NCBI GenBank assembly: GCA_017508825.1 | Contig: JAFWRC010000281.1 | Location: 1-61,893 of the forward strand | DNA length: 61,893 bases | Source: Lachnospiraceae bacterium | Lineage (GTDB): Bacteria > Bacillota > Clostridia > Lachnospirales > Lachnospiraceae | Direction: 5' to 3' | Shown: piece by piece, positions 9,323 through 16,439 of the stretch | Layout of the letters: each line of letters starts with the position of its first letter | How positions within the stretch are numbered: the stretch's first letter is position 1 | Translations under genes and position numbers: made by a program | The notes under the pieces: model-generated | Databases searched by the model: none | What the model saw: the letters and a program-made list of their open reading frames with translations, nothing else | Told to the model about the DNA's origin: nothing

Positions 9323-11092
9323 ATGAAGGACATAGCCACATATGACTATCAGCATGATAGTTGGCCGGATTCAGAAGATAAGAATAGCAGTTATGGTTCT
9401 ATATACACAAGCATTTCTCGTTTCGAAGGTTCATGGTATTACACTGTTTCTGATGGTATATATCGTTTAAATGCGGATGGTACCTCTGAATGTGTATACG
9501 TTATTACCGATGAAGAAAGTGTTTCCGGTCGTATATATGGTATTATGAATACAAACGACGGTCTATATTACGAATTAGCAGCAACACCGTACACGGATAC
9601 TATTCAGGACGGGGTTTTTAATGGAATAAGTAATGTTCGTATAGGATCAGTTACCCTAAATAATGATTGGTTATCCCTTACAGTAGGTGAAAAAACGAGC
9701 TTAACAGCCACTGTTATGCCGACAAATGCCCCAGATACTGCTATACGCTGGAGTAGTAGTGATGAAAACGTTGCTACAGTAGACGCTAATGGTTTAGTAA
9801 CCGCTATATCGTCAGGAACCGCTACCATTACTGCAACAACAGAAGTAGGTGGCAAAACAGCCACCTGTATAATAGATGTATCTGATCCTATCAGTATAAT
9901 AGGAGTATACTTAGACAAAACCGAACTAATACTTGCGCAGGGTGAACTTGCAGCACTAATCGCAACCGTTTATCCTGAATATGCAATGAACACAAACGTA
10001 AGTTGGAAAAGCGAAAATGAATCTGTAGCTAAAGTTGACGCAACTGGATTGGTAACAGCGATATCTGCAGGAACATCTATTATCACGGCTACTGCAACAA
10101 ATGGTACCGATGATACTTCTGACGATAAAGCCGCAATTTGCCTTGTTACAGTAACCTCAGCGTCAGTTCCCATTATTGATGAAACAAGTGTAACAGATAT
10201 AACCCTTAATAAAGATACATTTTCCCTAAAAGAAGGGCAGGCCACAAGATTGATTGCTAATGTTAAGCCGGAAACAGCAACAAACAAAACGATTATCTGG
10301 TCGTCAGAAAATATCGATGTAGCAACAATAAACGAGAATGGTGTAGTAACTGCAATATCAGAAGGAACAACGAAGATTACTGCTACGGCAACAAATGGAA
10401 CAGCTGATTCTTCAGATGACATATGGACAATATGCTATATAACAGTCTCAAAAGAGCAATCTGATCCACAAATTTCAGAGAATGAAACAGCTCTTATAAA
10501 AGATGAATCTGGTAATCTTAACTATTACAAAGATGGTGAAAAACAAACATCTTATACGGGTTTAGTATCTCTGGATGATGATTGGTGGTATGTAGAAAAA
10601 GGAGTTGTAGCAGAAAGTAAAATTGGTTTCGTTGATTATGAAGGGGCAAAATTTGTCGTAGTCAGTGGAAACTTAGAGACAAAAGCAAACGGTCTGGTAC
10701 AGGATCCGGATAACGACGCTGATTGGTATTATTGTGCTGCAGGCCAGGTACAGAATCAATATACTGGTCTTGCTCAGTACAATGGGGCATGGTTCTATAT
10801 TAATAAGGGCAAATTGGATACTACATTGGCTGATTATGTAGAATATGATAGCGGACTCTTCTATGTAGCAGCAGGCCGAATCATGAAAGAAGTAAATGGT
10901 TTAGCAAAAGATCCGGATGGACCTGATTGGTACTACCTCGCGGAAGGCCAGGCACAGCTCCAGTATAGCGGGTTGGCGATGTATGATGGTGAATGGTTCT
11001 ATGTTATTGGCGGCAAGCTTGCAGAGGATTATTCTGGTCCTGTAGTCTATGACGGTGAAACGTTTTATGTAGAGAACGGTATGGTAAGATAA
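9323..11092 (+). CDS. Big_2 and wall-binding repeat region, 3' part of the interrupted transglutaminase-like gene
   Basis: 589 residues counted from an internal ATG with no convincing ribosome binding site, in the same frame as the gene upstream. After a beta-propeller-like stretch (RFEGSWYYTVSDGIYRLNADG) come three bacterial Ig-like group 2 domains with the usual motifs (WSSSDENVATVDANGLVTAI, GTATITATT), at about nt 9640-9880, 9900-10160 and 10190-10450. Then follow the glucan-binding-like repeats (10480-11090), almost identical to those of the gene at 1456-4152. Without a start of its own this is probably the dead 3' half of one gene, so I read 8219-11092 as a single interrupted gene. Confidence 0.72.
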   Translation: MKDIATYDYQHDSWPDSEDKNSSYGSIYTSISRFEGSWYYTVSDGIYRLNADGTSECVYVITDEESVSGRIYGIMNTNDGLYYELAATPYTDTIQDGVFNGISNVRIGSVTLNNDWLSLTVGEKTSLTATVMPTNAPDTAIRWSSSDENVATVDANGLVTAISSGTATITATTEVGGKTATCIIDVSDPISIIGVYLDKTELILAQGELAALIATVYPEYAMNTNVSWKSENESVAKVDATGLVTAISAGTSIITATATNGTDDTSDDKAAICLVTVTSASVPIIDETSVTDITLNKDTFSLKEGQATRLIANVKPETATNKTIIWSSENIDVATINENGVVTAISEGTTKITATATNGTADSSDDIWTICYITVSKEQSDPQISENETALIKDESGNLNYYKDGEKQTSYTGLVSLDDDWWYVEKGVVAESKIGFVDYEGAKFVVVSGNLETKANGLVQDPDNDADWYYCAAGQVQNQYTGLAQYNGAWFYINKGKLDTTLADYVEYDSGLFYVAAGRIMKEVNGLAKDPDGPDWYYLAEGQAQLQYSGLAMYDGEWFYVIGGKLAEDYSGPVVYDGETFYVENGMVR

Positions 11093-11101
11093 TAAGAGAA
11101 T

Positions 11102-11134
11102 AAAGGGATACTCCATTATTGAAGTATCCCTTTT
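11102..11134 (+). terminator. Rho-independent terminator, family copy
   Basis: AAAGGGATACT (11102-11112) pairs with AGTATCCCTTT (11123-11133). This is a third copy of the hairpin seen at 1388 and 8152. Confidence 0.8.
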
Positions 11135-11168
11135 GGTGTTAAATATAAATCAATAGGGAGAGAACAGT

Positions 11169-11729
11169 ATGGCAAATAAATGGATGAAAAAGCTTGGTTT
11201 AGGAATGTCAGTGATAATGACTGTGTCCCAACTGAGTACCAGTATGGCATTGGCTGCACCGGAAGATGATGATTTTGGTGATCTGCTGCAGGAAAAGTTT
11301 GAAAATGAAGCAGAGGAAGAAGAAAAAGAACTTTCTTTTGAAACAGATCTGGTGGAAGAGGATATTGAGAATAACAAAGCAGATGGCAATATTATTAGCC
11401 AAGGGGCATATGGTGGGATAAAATGGGCATTGAATGATGAAGGGACTATGTTCATAAGTGGCACGGGATGTGGAAGCTATTACGAAGAGAATACAATAAT
11501 TCCAAATGGTTATAATTCCCTTAATTTTTCAGAGAAAGAAATGATAAAAAAGGTAATTATTGAAGATGGTGTTACCGGAATCGCGCAGGGGTTATTTACT
11601 AACTGTGTACAGCTGACCGAAATAACTATTCCAGACAGTGTAACGTTTATTGAAGAAAATGCTTTTTCCGGCTGCAGTAGTTTGACTTCGCTGTCAGTTT
11701 CTGAAACAGTTACATATATATCTAACTAA
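11169..11729 (+). pseudogene. Truncated BspA-type LRR surface protein
   Basis: 186 codons from the ATG at 11169 (GGGAGAG upstream). It has the same signal block as its relatives (NKWMKKLGLG, SMALA), an acidic region (35-75), then the first BspA LRR units (GVTGIAQGLFTNCVQLTEI, IPDSVTFIEENAFSGCSSL). It stops at TAA 11727-11729 in the middle of an LRR, about 30 bp before the left end of the IS element. Intact relatives are about 900 residues, and no continuation is found beyond the IS. It is most likely a 5' remnant; any product would be secreted and unanchored. Confidence 0.78.
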
Positions 11730-11757
11730 GACTTCCCATACCTAAAATGGGGCCTGC

Positions 11758-13279
11758 ACATTGAAAATTCAATATTTCAACCGATAAATTAGCAATTTAT
11801 GCCGCATATTGACCTGTATGCAATGCATTTCTTAAGTATTCAGGCAAGCGTGACTCAAAATCAACCAGTAAGGCATCAAGCTGTGCATCGCTTAATCGAA
11901 GTATTTCTTGGAGGCTTGCAATCATTGCCTCAAAGAGTATGGTCATTGATCTGGCGAATGTAATGTCTGCCATTTCATCAACGAGAAAGAAGAATATTTC
12001 TCCAAGCGTCCGCATATCTTCGTGCTGCCGTTGCTCCATTGCAAGAAGCATGTATCTGGTAAATACTATAGCAGTGTGCGCAGTAAGTGCGTCGTAAGAA
12101 AGGCTATGGCATTCGCCGATGAGGTTTAAGCTTGATTTGCAGGTTTTGAAGAATACCTCTATCTGCCATCTTTTCCCGTAGATCCGGATGATCTCTTCTT
12201 CAGAAAGAGCGATATCGGTGCATACAAATGCCAGCCAGTCCTTTCGATTTGATTTGTTTCTAACGCAAACAATCCTTGCAGGAATGGGATTTTCTTTTCC
12301 GAGCATAACATCAACGCTCAGAAGATATCTTGATCTTCCACGACGTTTTTTGTTACGAGAATAGATCTCCTTGATATTGAGCTGCTCACCTTCGTATTCA
12401 TATTTGATCCGACTGCTCTTTTTGATCATCGCTATAACGTCCATATCCCGTTCATTTATCTGAACGATCTGGGATGGATTTGCAAACCAACAGTCAAAAA
12501 GAACGTATTGTGCTGATAATCCAGCGGACTTTGCAGCATCAAGTAATTTCAGCATTGCATCAGGAGCTTTGGTTTGTGCCAATATCCTGCGCTGCCCGGC
12601 GATAGATCTTTTATCATAATCCTTAACCGGCCCGATGACATTCGATTCTTTAGACGAAGCGATAAGACAACTGTTTACAGGGATGAGAGAATTACCATCA
12701 TTCCAACTTAATGTGAGCATTCGATATCCCTTTTTATAGCGCATATCAACATGATCAAATACACGCGATCCCAACTCGGTTTTCTTACAGCTGGTACGAT
12801 TAAAAAGACTGTCATCGATTATGAATGTGTTGATGCGCTTTTCATCCGTTAGGGGAGTGAGATCCTTGTTGATGATATCGGCAGCAAGCATTGTTGTAAA
12901 TCTGAGCCAGTTCGTCTTCGGGCTGTTCAGGAACCTATAGAAAGTGTTTTTGGAAAAACATTCCTTGAATGAACCGGTACGCTGTTGCATATACATACTG
13001 CGTCCAACAAAAACATTGCCAAGCTTATATCGAAGAAGAGAAATGGCAGGTACGCCCTTTTCCTTTGTACCATTACATTTCTTAAGAATAGCGCCAATTC
13101 TGTGTTTTGAAAAAAATCTCTGAATACAGTCAAAAAGCTCTTTCTTATTGTTATTCTTCTGTGATATAATAGACATGGCATAAATCCTCCAAAGTAGAAT
13201 GGTTTCTGGACAATTCCATTATACTATGCAGAATGGGTTTGTGCCATTTTTATTGACTGAAATATTGAATTTTCAATGT
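11758..13279. mobile_element. IS4-family insertion sequence, about 1.52 kb
   Basis: A perfect 22-bp terminal inverted repeat (11758-11779 and 13258-13279, starting ACATTGAAAATTC) brackets one transposase gene on the minus strand. I see no convincing target-site duplication. The flanks carry an 11/12-bp inverted match (ACTTCCCATACC at 11731 and GGTGTGGGAAGT at 13295), so the element may have inserted into a hairpin. Confidence 0.88.
11797..13176 (-). CDS. IS4-family DDE transposase
   Basis: 459 residues, apparently intact. It starts at the ATG at 13174-13176 behind a GGAGG site. The catalytic triad can be placed: Asp121/122 in FIIDDSLF, Asp228 in VLFDCWF, and Glu340 in the exact IS4 signature Y(2)R(3)E(6)K (Y333, R336, E340, K347 in YGKRWQIEVFFKTCK). 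A typical IS4 beta insertion separates the second Asp from the Glu. It cuts and joins DNA at the element's inverted repeats. The gene nearly fills the IS and there is no passenger gene. Confidence 0.93.
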   Translation of the reverse strand: MSIISQKNNNKKELFDCIQRFFSKHRIGAILKKCNGTKEKGVPAISLLRYKLGNVFVGRSMYMQQRTGSFKECFSKNTFYRFLNSPKTNWLRFTTMLAADIINKDLTPLTDEKRINTFIIDDSLFNRTSCKKTELGSRVFDHVDMRYKKGYRMLTLSWNDGNSLIPVNSCLIASSKESNVIGPVKDYDKRSIAGQRRILAQTKAPDAMLKLLDAAKSAGLSAQYVLFDCWFANPSQIVQINERDMDVIAMIKKSSRIKYEYEGEQLNIKEIYSRNKKRRGRSRYLLSVDVMLGKENPIPARIVCVRNKSNRKDWLAFVCTDIALSEEEIIRIYGKRWQIEVFFKTCKSSLNLIGECHSLSYDALTAHTAIVFTRYMLLAMEQRQHEDMRTLGEIFFFLVDEMADITFARSMTILFEAMIASLQEILRLSDAQLDALLVDFESRLPEYLRNALHTGQYAA

Positions 13280-13282
13280 TCA

Positions 13283-13400
13283 ACACACCTTATTGGTGTG
13301 GGAAGTTTGAGTAAGTTATAATTCAGAGATGAGTTATGGGCTGGTCGAAAGACCCGGGTCCACCTTTGGCGGGTAAGACACCCGCCATTTTTATTAGGGA
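13283..13400 (+). ncRNA. Structured leader upstream of the DUF3800 gene
   Basis: Three hairpins lie between the IS and the DUF3800 gene: CACACC/GGTGTG (13284-13300), GGTC-GAAA-GACC with a GNRA loop (13343-13354), and GGCGGGT/ACCCGCC (13368-13386) followed by ATTTTTATT, which looks like a terminator or attenuator. TATAAT at 13317 could be a -10. RNA motifs upstream of DUF3800 genes have been described as a group; I cannot say whether this is one of them. Confidence 0.5.
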
Positions 13401-13405
13401 GCGAT

Positions 13406-14095
13406 ATGAAAGAGTTAAGCGTTTTTGTTGACGAAAGTGGAGATTTTGGTGAATATGAGAATCATGCACCATATTATATTATCTCACTCGTACTTCATGA
13501 TCAGAAGATGGATATTAGTGAAAATTTAAATATTCTCGAAAGAGAGATGGCGTATCTTGGTTATCCAGAGCATTGTATTCACGTTGGGCCGATTATTCGT
13601 AAGGAAAAAGAATATGAATATGAGGATCTAGAGGTGCGCCGGAAGATTGTTATGAGACTGATGGCATTTGTCAGGCATATTGATATGAAGTTTATAACGG
13701 CCTATATTGAAAAAATGCCTAATGAAGATACTGTCCAATCCGTAGCAAGACTTAGCAAGGAATTATCGTCGGGACTGAGAGACAATCTATCGTTTTTTCA
13801 ACATTTTGATGTGATTAAGGTGTACTATGATAACGGCCAATCAGAAGTGACCAAAATTATTTCATCCGTATTTAACGCTCTATTTGATCACGTTGAAGTT
13901 CGGAAAGTGATGCCGGCTCAATATAGATTGTTTCAAGTAGCTGATTTGGTTTGTACACTTGAGCTTGCGGAGTTAAAAATGAAAAAGAAGATGCTTTCGC
14001 AATCTGAAGAATTGTTTTTTGAGAATGAAAGAATTTTGAGAAAAAACTATTTAAAACCGATTAACCAAAAGTTACTCAATAAAGAAAATTACTGA
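13406..14095 (+). CDS. DUF3800 domain protein
   Basis: 229 residues; the ATG at 13406 follows TTAGGGAG. The N-terminal FVDESGDFGEY motif is the signature of DUF3800, an RNase H-like family often found in accessory and mobile regions. Further acidic residues that fit a nuclease-like site occur in VYYDNGQSE (about residue 151) and QVADLVCTLELAE (about 186). The substrate is unknown. The gene sits directly after a strong hairpin with a T tract, so expression may depend on antitermination. Its position between an IS and a tRNA array fits an accessory or defence-type role, which is inference. Confidence 0.85.
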   Translation: MKELSVFVDESGDFGEYENHAPYYIISLVLHDQKMDISENLNILEREMAYLGYPEHCIHVGPIIRKEKEYEYEDLEVRRKIVMRLMAFVRHIDMKFITAYIEKMPNEDTVQSVARLSKELSSGLRDNLSFFQHFDVIKVYYDNGQSEVTKIISSVFNALFDHVEVRKVMPAQYRLFQVADLVCTLELAELKMKKKMLSQSEELFFENERILRKNYLKPINQKLLNKENY

Positions 14096-14232
14096 GATGA
14101 GCAGGATAAAGTTGATTGAGCTGAATGAAAGACAAGAGTGCAAAAGGCATAATAGTGATTCTCAATTGTTTATTTGAAAATTTGAAAAAAAATGGTTAAC
14201 ACATATATCGAGATGTAGTATTCTGTCTTTCA

Positions 14233-14290
14233 GAGGGAAGTGCCTGTCCTTCATGTTTTGATACATGAAAGCGGAACTTCCCATTTTTTA
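14233..14290 (+). terminator. Branched terminator or attenuator before a small gene
   Basis: GGGAAGT (14235-14241) pairs with ACTTCCC (14276-14282) around an inner TCATG/CATGA hairpin (14251-14268), followed by ATTTTTTAT. It lies directly upstream of the 58-codon gene, as the terminator at 13368 does for DUF3800. Confidence 0.6.
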
Positions 14291-14334
14291 TACCTAAATG
14301 TATTTATAAAATTACAAAGGAGACAAGAAAGCAA

Positions 14335-14511
14335 ATGACAAGACAGCGCGAACAATTTATGAATACAAACAGACTGCCGCAGCAGCCGTTGTTTGATTGC
14401 GCCAAATTTGCCGGAATGGATCTTAATGTGATTAAACGCGCCATTAGTAGCAGCTCCATCATATCACGGCCCGAGTGGAAGTATGATTATGAATGGAATA
14501 GGCGAACATAA
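14335..14511 (+). CDS. Small hypothetical protein, 58 aa
   Basis: ATG at 14335, with AAAGGAG at 14316 (a rather long spacing of 12). The product begins MTRQREQFMNTNRLPQQPLF and ends PEWKYDYEWNRRT. It is basic and aromatic at the C-terminus with no membrane segment. I do not recognise it. A strong terminator follows at 14548, so it is a separate transcription unit between DUF3800 and the tRNA array. Confidence 0.45.
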   Translation: MTRQREQFMNTNRLPQQPLFDCAKFAGMDLNVIKRAISSSSIISRPEWKYDYEWNRRT

Positions 14512-14547
14512 AAGGATATGATGCAAGAAGCAGCATAGTTTCTTTTG

Positions 14548-14581
14548 TGGGAGCCTGAAAATAAAAAGGGCTCCCATTTTT
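14548..14581 (+). terminator. Rho-independent terminator
   Basis: TGGGAGCC (14548-14555) and GGCTCCCA (14569-14576) form an 8-bp stem followed by TTTTTG. Confidence 0.85.
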
Positions 14582-14595
14582 GTTGGGAAGAATAT

Positions 14596-14669
14596 CGCTC
14601 CTTCGTCTAACCGGTCGAGGACACCGCTCTTTCAAGGCGGAAATGCCAGTTCAATTCTGGCAGGAGTGG
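14596..14669 (+). tRNA. tRNA-Glu (TTC)
   Basis: Acceptor CGCTCCT pairs with AGGAGTG. The anticodon arm is CCGCT-CTTTCAA-GGCGG, anticodon TTC; the T-arm is GCCAG-TTCAATT-CTGGC. No CCA is encoded. It is the first tRNA of the array. Confidence 0.92.
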
Positions 14670-14712
14670 TGCGGCAAAGTAAATCATTGCTGCAGAACAT
14701 TACAACATAATA

Positions 14713-14821
14713 TGGGGAGAGGCTCATAAGGAAACCGTTTCCTTATGATGAACACAGGCGCTTCAGCTACGGCATAGAGTACTTGTAAGCGGTAAAACCG
14801 CTAACAAGTACTGCTATCTCC
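14713..14821 (+). ncRNA. Structured RNA candidate between tRNA-Glu and tRNA-Gly
   Basis: A closing helix (GGGGAGA near 14713 with TCTCCCT near 14815) encloses two strong hairpins: CATAAGGAAA/TTTCCTTATG (about 14731-14753), and AGTACTTGT/ACAAGTACT with inner AGCGG/CCGCT (about 14779-14812). It resembles a tRNA in size and seven-base closing helix but has no T-loop or anticodon arm. No known family is recognised. Confidence 0.4.
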
Positions 14822-14826
14822 CTAAT

Positions 14827-14898
14827 GTCCGTGTGGTGTAACGGCAAGCATAGCTGCCTTCCAAGCAGTTGATACGGGTTCAATTCCCGTTACGGGCT
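14827..14898 (+). tRNA. tRNA-Gly (TCC)
   Basis: Acceptor GTCCGTG/TACGGGC with G-T pairs, anticodon loop CTTCCAA (TCC), T-loop TTCAATT. No CCA is encoded. Confidence 0.92.
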
Positions 14899-15030
14899 TT
14901 GAAAACAAAATAATATAACACTCTGATCGGACAGGCACACGATCGGAAAAATGTAACAGAAAACAATTGCAACAGAAAGAAGAGGAAAAGAAAAATGGAT
15001 ACTTATTATTACCTGACGAAGAATAATTAA

Positions 15031-15166
15031 CGGCAGGTAGCGTAATGCTCCAAACCCGCGAAGCGGGTGCGATAGGATTCCGAAGGAATCCCGACTGTGA
15101 ACGCACCGGTCTGTAAAACCGGTACCCGCAGGGCAAACATTGCAGGTTTAAGTCCTGCCCTGCCGA
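15031..15166 (+). tRNA. tRNA-Tyr (GTA) with a 49-nt insert in the D-loop
   Basis: The gene is 136 bp; ordinary bacterial tRNA-Tyr is about 85. Acceptor CGGCAGG/CCTGCCG, anticodon arm CCGGT-CTGTAAA-ACCGG (GTA), a long variable arm with CCC-GCA-GGG, and T-arm GCAGG-TTTAAGT-CCTGC are all intact. The extra sequence is in the D-loop. Removing 15048-15096 leaves the D-arm GCG-TAATGGTGAA-CGC with the invariant GG restored. No CCA is encoded. Whether the insert is spliced out, kept as an extra arm, or kills the gene cannot be told from sequence alone. Confidence 0.8.
15048..15096 (+). other. tRNA insert E1 (two GAA-triloop hairpins)
   Basis: The 49-nt insert in tRNA-Tyr begins CTCCAAACCC and ends ATCCCGACT. 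Hairpin A is ACCCGC-GAA-GCGGGT (15054-15068) and hairpin B is GGATTCC-GAA-GGAATCC (15075-15091), joined by GCGATA. An alternative helix GGTGCG (15066-15071) with CGCACC (15102-15107) would break hairpin A and the tRNA D and anticodon stems. It is related to E2 at 16473 and partly to the element at 57650. Confidence 0.7.
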
Positions 15167-15174
15167 CTAAACAT

Positions 15175-15246
15175 GGCTCTGTAGTGTAGAGGTAAACACG
15201 CCTGATTGTCTATCAGGTAGCACGGGTTCGAATCCCGTCAGGGTCG
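15175..15246 (+). tRNA. tRNA-Asp (GTC)
   Basis: Acceptor GGCTCTG/CAGGGTC, anticodon arm CCTGA-TTGTCTA-TCAGG (GTC), T-loop TTCGAAT, discriminator G. No CCA is encoded. Confidence 0.93.
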
Positions 15247-15311
15247 CTTGTGACGCTAACAGCAATTATTGGAGATGACTGTTAATCATAAAACCAAAGC
15301 GTCATGTATAT

Positions 15312-15384
15312 TCCCGGGTAGCTCAGTAGGTAGAGCGACGGTCTGTTAAACCGAAGGTCGCAGGTTCGAGCCCTGTCCTGGGAG
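15312..15384 (+). tRNA. tRNA-Asn (GTT)
   Basis: Acceptor TCCCGGG/CCTGGGA, D-arm GCTCAGTAGGTAGAGC, anticodon loop CTGTTAA (GTT), T-loop TTCGAGC. No CCA is encoded. Confidence 0.93.
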
Positions 15385-15388
15385 CTAA

Positions 15389-15460
15389 GCCTTAGTGGCG
15401 CAATGGCAACGCAACCGCCTTGTAAGCGGTAGGTTATCGGTTCAAGTCCGTTCTGAGGCT
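15389..15460 (+). tRNA. tRNA-Thr (TGT)
   Basis: Acceptor GCCTTAG/CTGAGGC, anticodon arm ACCGC-CTTGTAA-GCGGT (TGT), T-loop TTCAAGT. It lies 4 bp after tRNA-Asn. No CCA is encoded. Confidence 0.93.
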
Positions 15461-15461
15461 C

Positions 15462-15535
15462 TGCAGCATAGCTCAACTGGCGAGAGCGTTCGGTCCATAC
15501 CCGAAAGGTTATCGGTTCGATTCCGATTGCTGCAA
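15462..15535 (+). tRNA. tRNA-Met or tRNA-Ile2 (CAT) with C33
   Basis: Acceptor TGCAGCA/TGCTGCA (T1-A72 pair, so not a typical bacterial initiator), anticodon arm TTCGG-TCCATAC-CCGAA, T-loop TTCGATT. Position 33 reads C instead of the nearly universal T. Met and lysidine-type Ile cannot be separated here. It lies 1 bp after tRNA-Thr. Confidence 0.88.
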
Positions 15536-15602
15536 TAAAACGAAAGTGAGGAAAATGTAATGAAGCGAAAACAGAAACGAAAGTATCGAAAACCGAAATA
15601 AT

Positions 15603-15674
15603 GCGTCTGTAGCCAAGCGGAATGGCAACGGGCTTTTAACCCGTATACCACAGGTTCGAATCCTGTCAGACGCA
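15603..15674 (+). tRNA. tRNA-Lys (TTT)
   Basis: Acceptor GCGTCTG/CAGACGC, anticodon arm ACGGG-CTTTTAA-CCCGT (TTT), T-loop TTCGAAT, discriminator A. Confidence 0.93.
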
Positions 15675-15678
15675 TTAA

Positions 15679-15751
15679 GCGTCTGTGGCTCAATAGGCAG
15701 AGCAGGCGGCTCTTAACCGTCAGGTTGCAGGTTCGATGCCTGCCAGGCGCA
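15679..15751 (+). tRNA. tRNA-Lys (CTT)
   Basis: Acceptor GCGTCTG/CAGGCGC, anticodon loop CTCTTAA (CTT), T-loop TTCGATG. It shares its acceptor 5' strand with the tRNA-Lys just upstream, though the D-arms differ. Confidence 0.92.
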
Positions 15752-15764
15752 GTTTATAATTTTC

Positions 15765-15836
15765 ACAGGCGTTGGGTAATGGTAGCCCTCCTGATTTGGG
15801 ATCAGGAATGTGTCGGTTCAAGTCCGGTCGCCTGTA
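15765..15836 (+). tRNA. tRNA-Pro (TGG)
   Basis: Acceptor ACAGGCG/CGCCTGT, D-arm GGGTAATGGTAGCCC, anticodon arm CCTGA-TTTGGGA-TCAGG (TGG), T-loop TTCAAGT with wobble pairs in the T-stem. It ends 16 bp before the start codon of the DUF458 gene. Confidence 0.9.
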
Positions 15837-15852
15837 TTTGGAGGAAGAAAAG

Positions 15853-16347
15853 ATGTTTCACAGCGAGACTTATGGAAAACTGAATATAGAGCAGATACCG
15901 GAGAAGCTTCTGGCGTTCTATGAGATGAACAAGAGCTCGGAAGGAGTATTCCAGATTGTTGTTGGAACGGACAGCCAGAACTTCAATGATACCAAGATGG
16001 TGACGGTAATAGCAGCATACAAGGAAGGACACGGCGGGATCTTTTTCTATGAGATAGACCGGATCAATCGTATCACGAATGTAATGCAGAAATTAAACAC
16101 CGAAACATCGAGGTCTTTGGAAGTGATGATGCAGCTGGCGGGCGAGTTGGAAGAGGAGAGCAGATATAAGAAGATGAGAGAGAATACTTTACTATCCATA
16201 CACGTCGATGCCGGATGGTCAGATAAGGGGAAGACCAAAGAGTTGATCCCCGGGCTGGTCGGCTGGATCCGCGCATGTGGATTTGAAGCGAAATGCAAAC
16301 CTGAAAGTTTTGCCGCTTCTAGCATCGCGGACAAGATCAGCAAATAA
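15853..16347 (+). CDS. DUF458 (YkuK-type) RNase H-like nuclease
   Basis: 164 residues; the ATG at 15853 is preceded by TTTGGAGGAAG just after tRNA-Pro. The sequence matches DUF458, a predicted RNase H-like family: QIVVGTDSQNFND (first acidic site, about residue 45), RSLEVMMQLAGELEE, and IHVDAGWSDKGKTKELIPGL (second acidic site). Family members are about 160 residues, so it is full length. It has no visible promoter of its own and is probably co-transcribed with the tRNA array, ahead of the interrupted CAT tRNA at 16440. A role in tRNA or RNA-DNA hybrid processing is inference from this position. Confidence 0.85.
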   Translation: MFHSETYGKLNIEQIPEKLLAFYEMNKSSEGVFQIVVGTDSQNFNDTKMVTVIAAYKEGHGGIFFYEIDRINRITNVMQKLNTETSRSLEVMMQLAGELEEESRYKKMRENTLLSIHVDAGWSDKGKTKELIPGLVGWIRACGFEAKCKPESFAASSIADKISK

Positions 16348-16439
16348 GATTGGGTTGAGAGCAAATGTAGCCTTTGAAGCTTAAGATATAAGTAGTAAAA
16401 GAAATGAGCAGCGCACTGTGGCGACATAATCACAGACGA

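Noticed and set aside
14713-14821. Reading the structured spacer as another tRNA
   Set aside because: The seven-base closing helix fits, but there is no TTC-type T-loop and no anticodon arm in either register.
15048-15096. Insert E1 as a known self-cleaving ribozyme (hammerhead) or a group I intron
   Set aside because: No CUGANGA/GAAA hammerhead core, and 49 nt is far below group I size with none of its conserved core elements. I could not fit other small ribozyme classes either.
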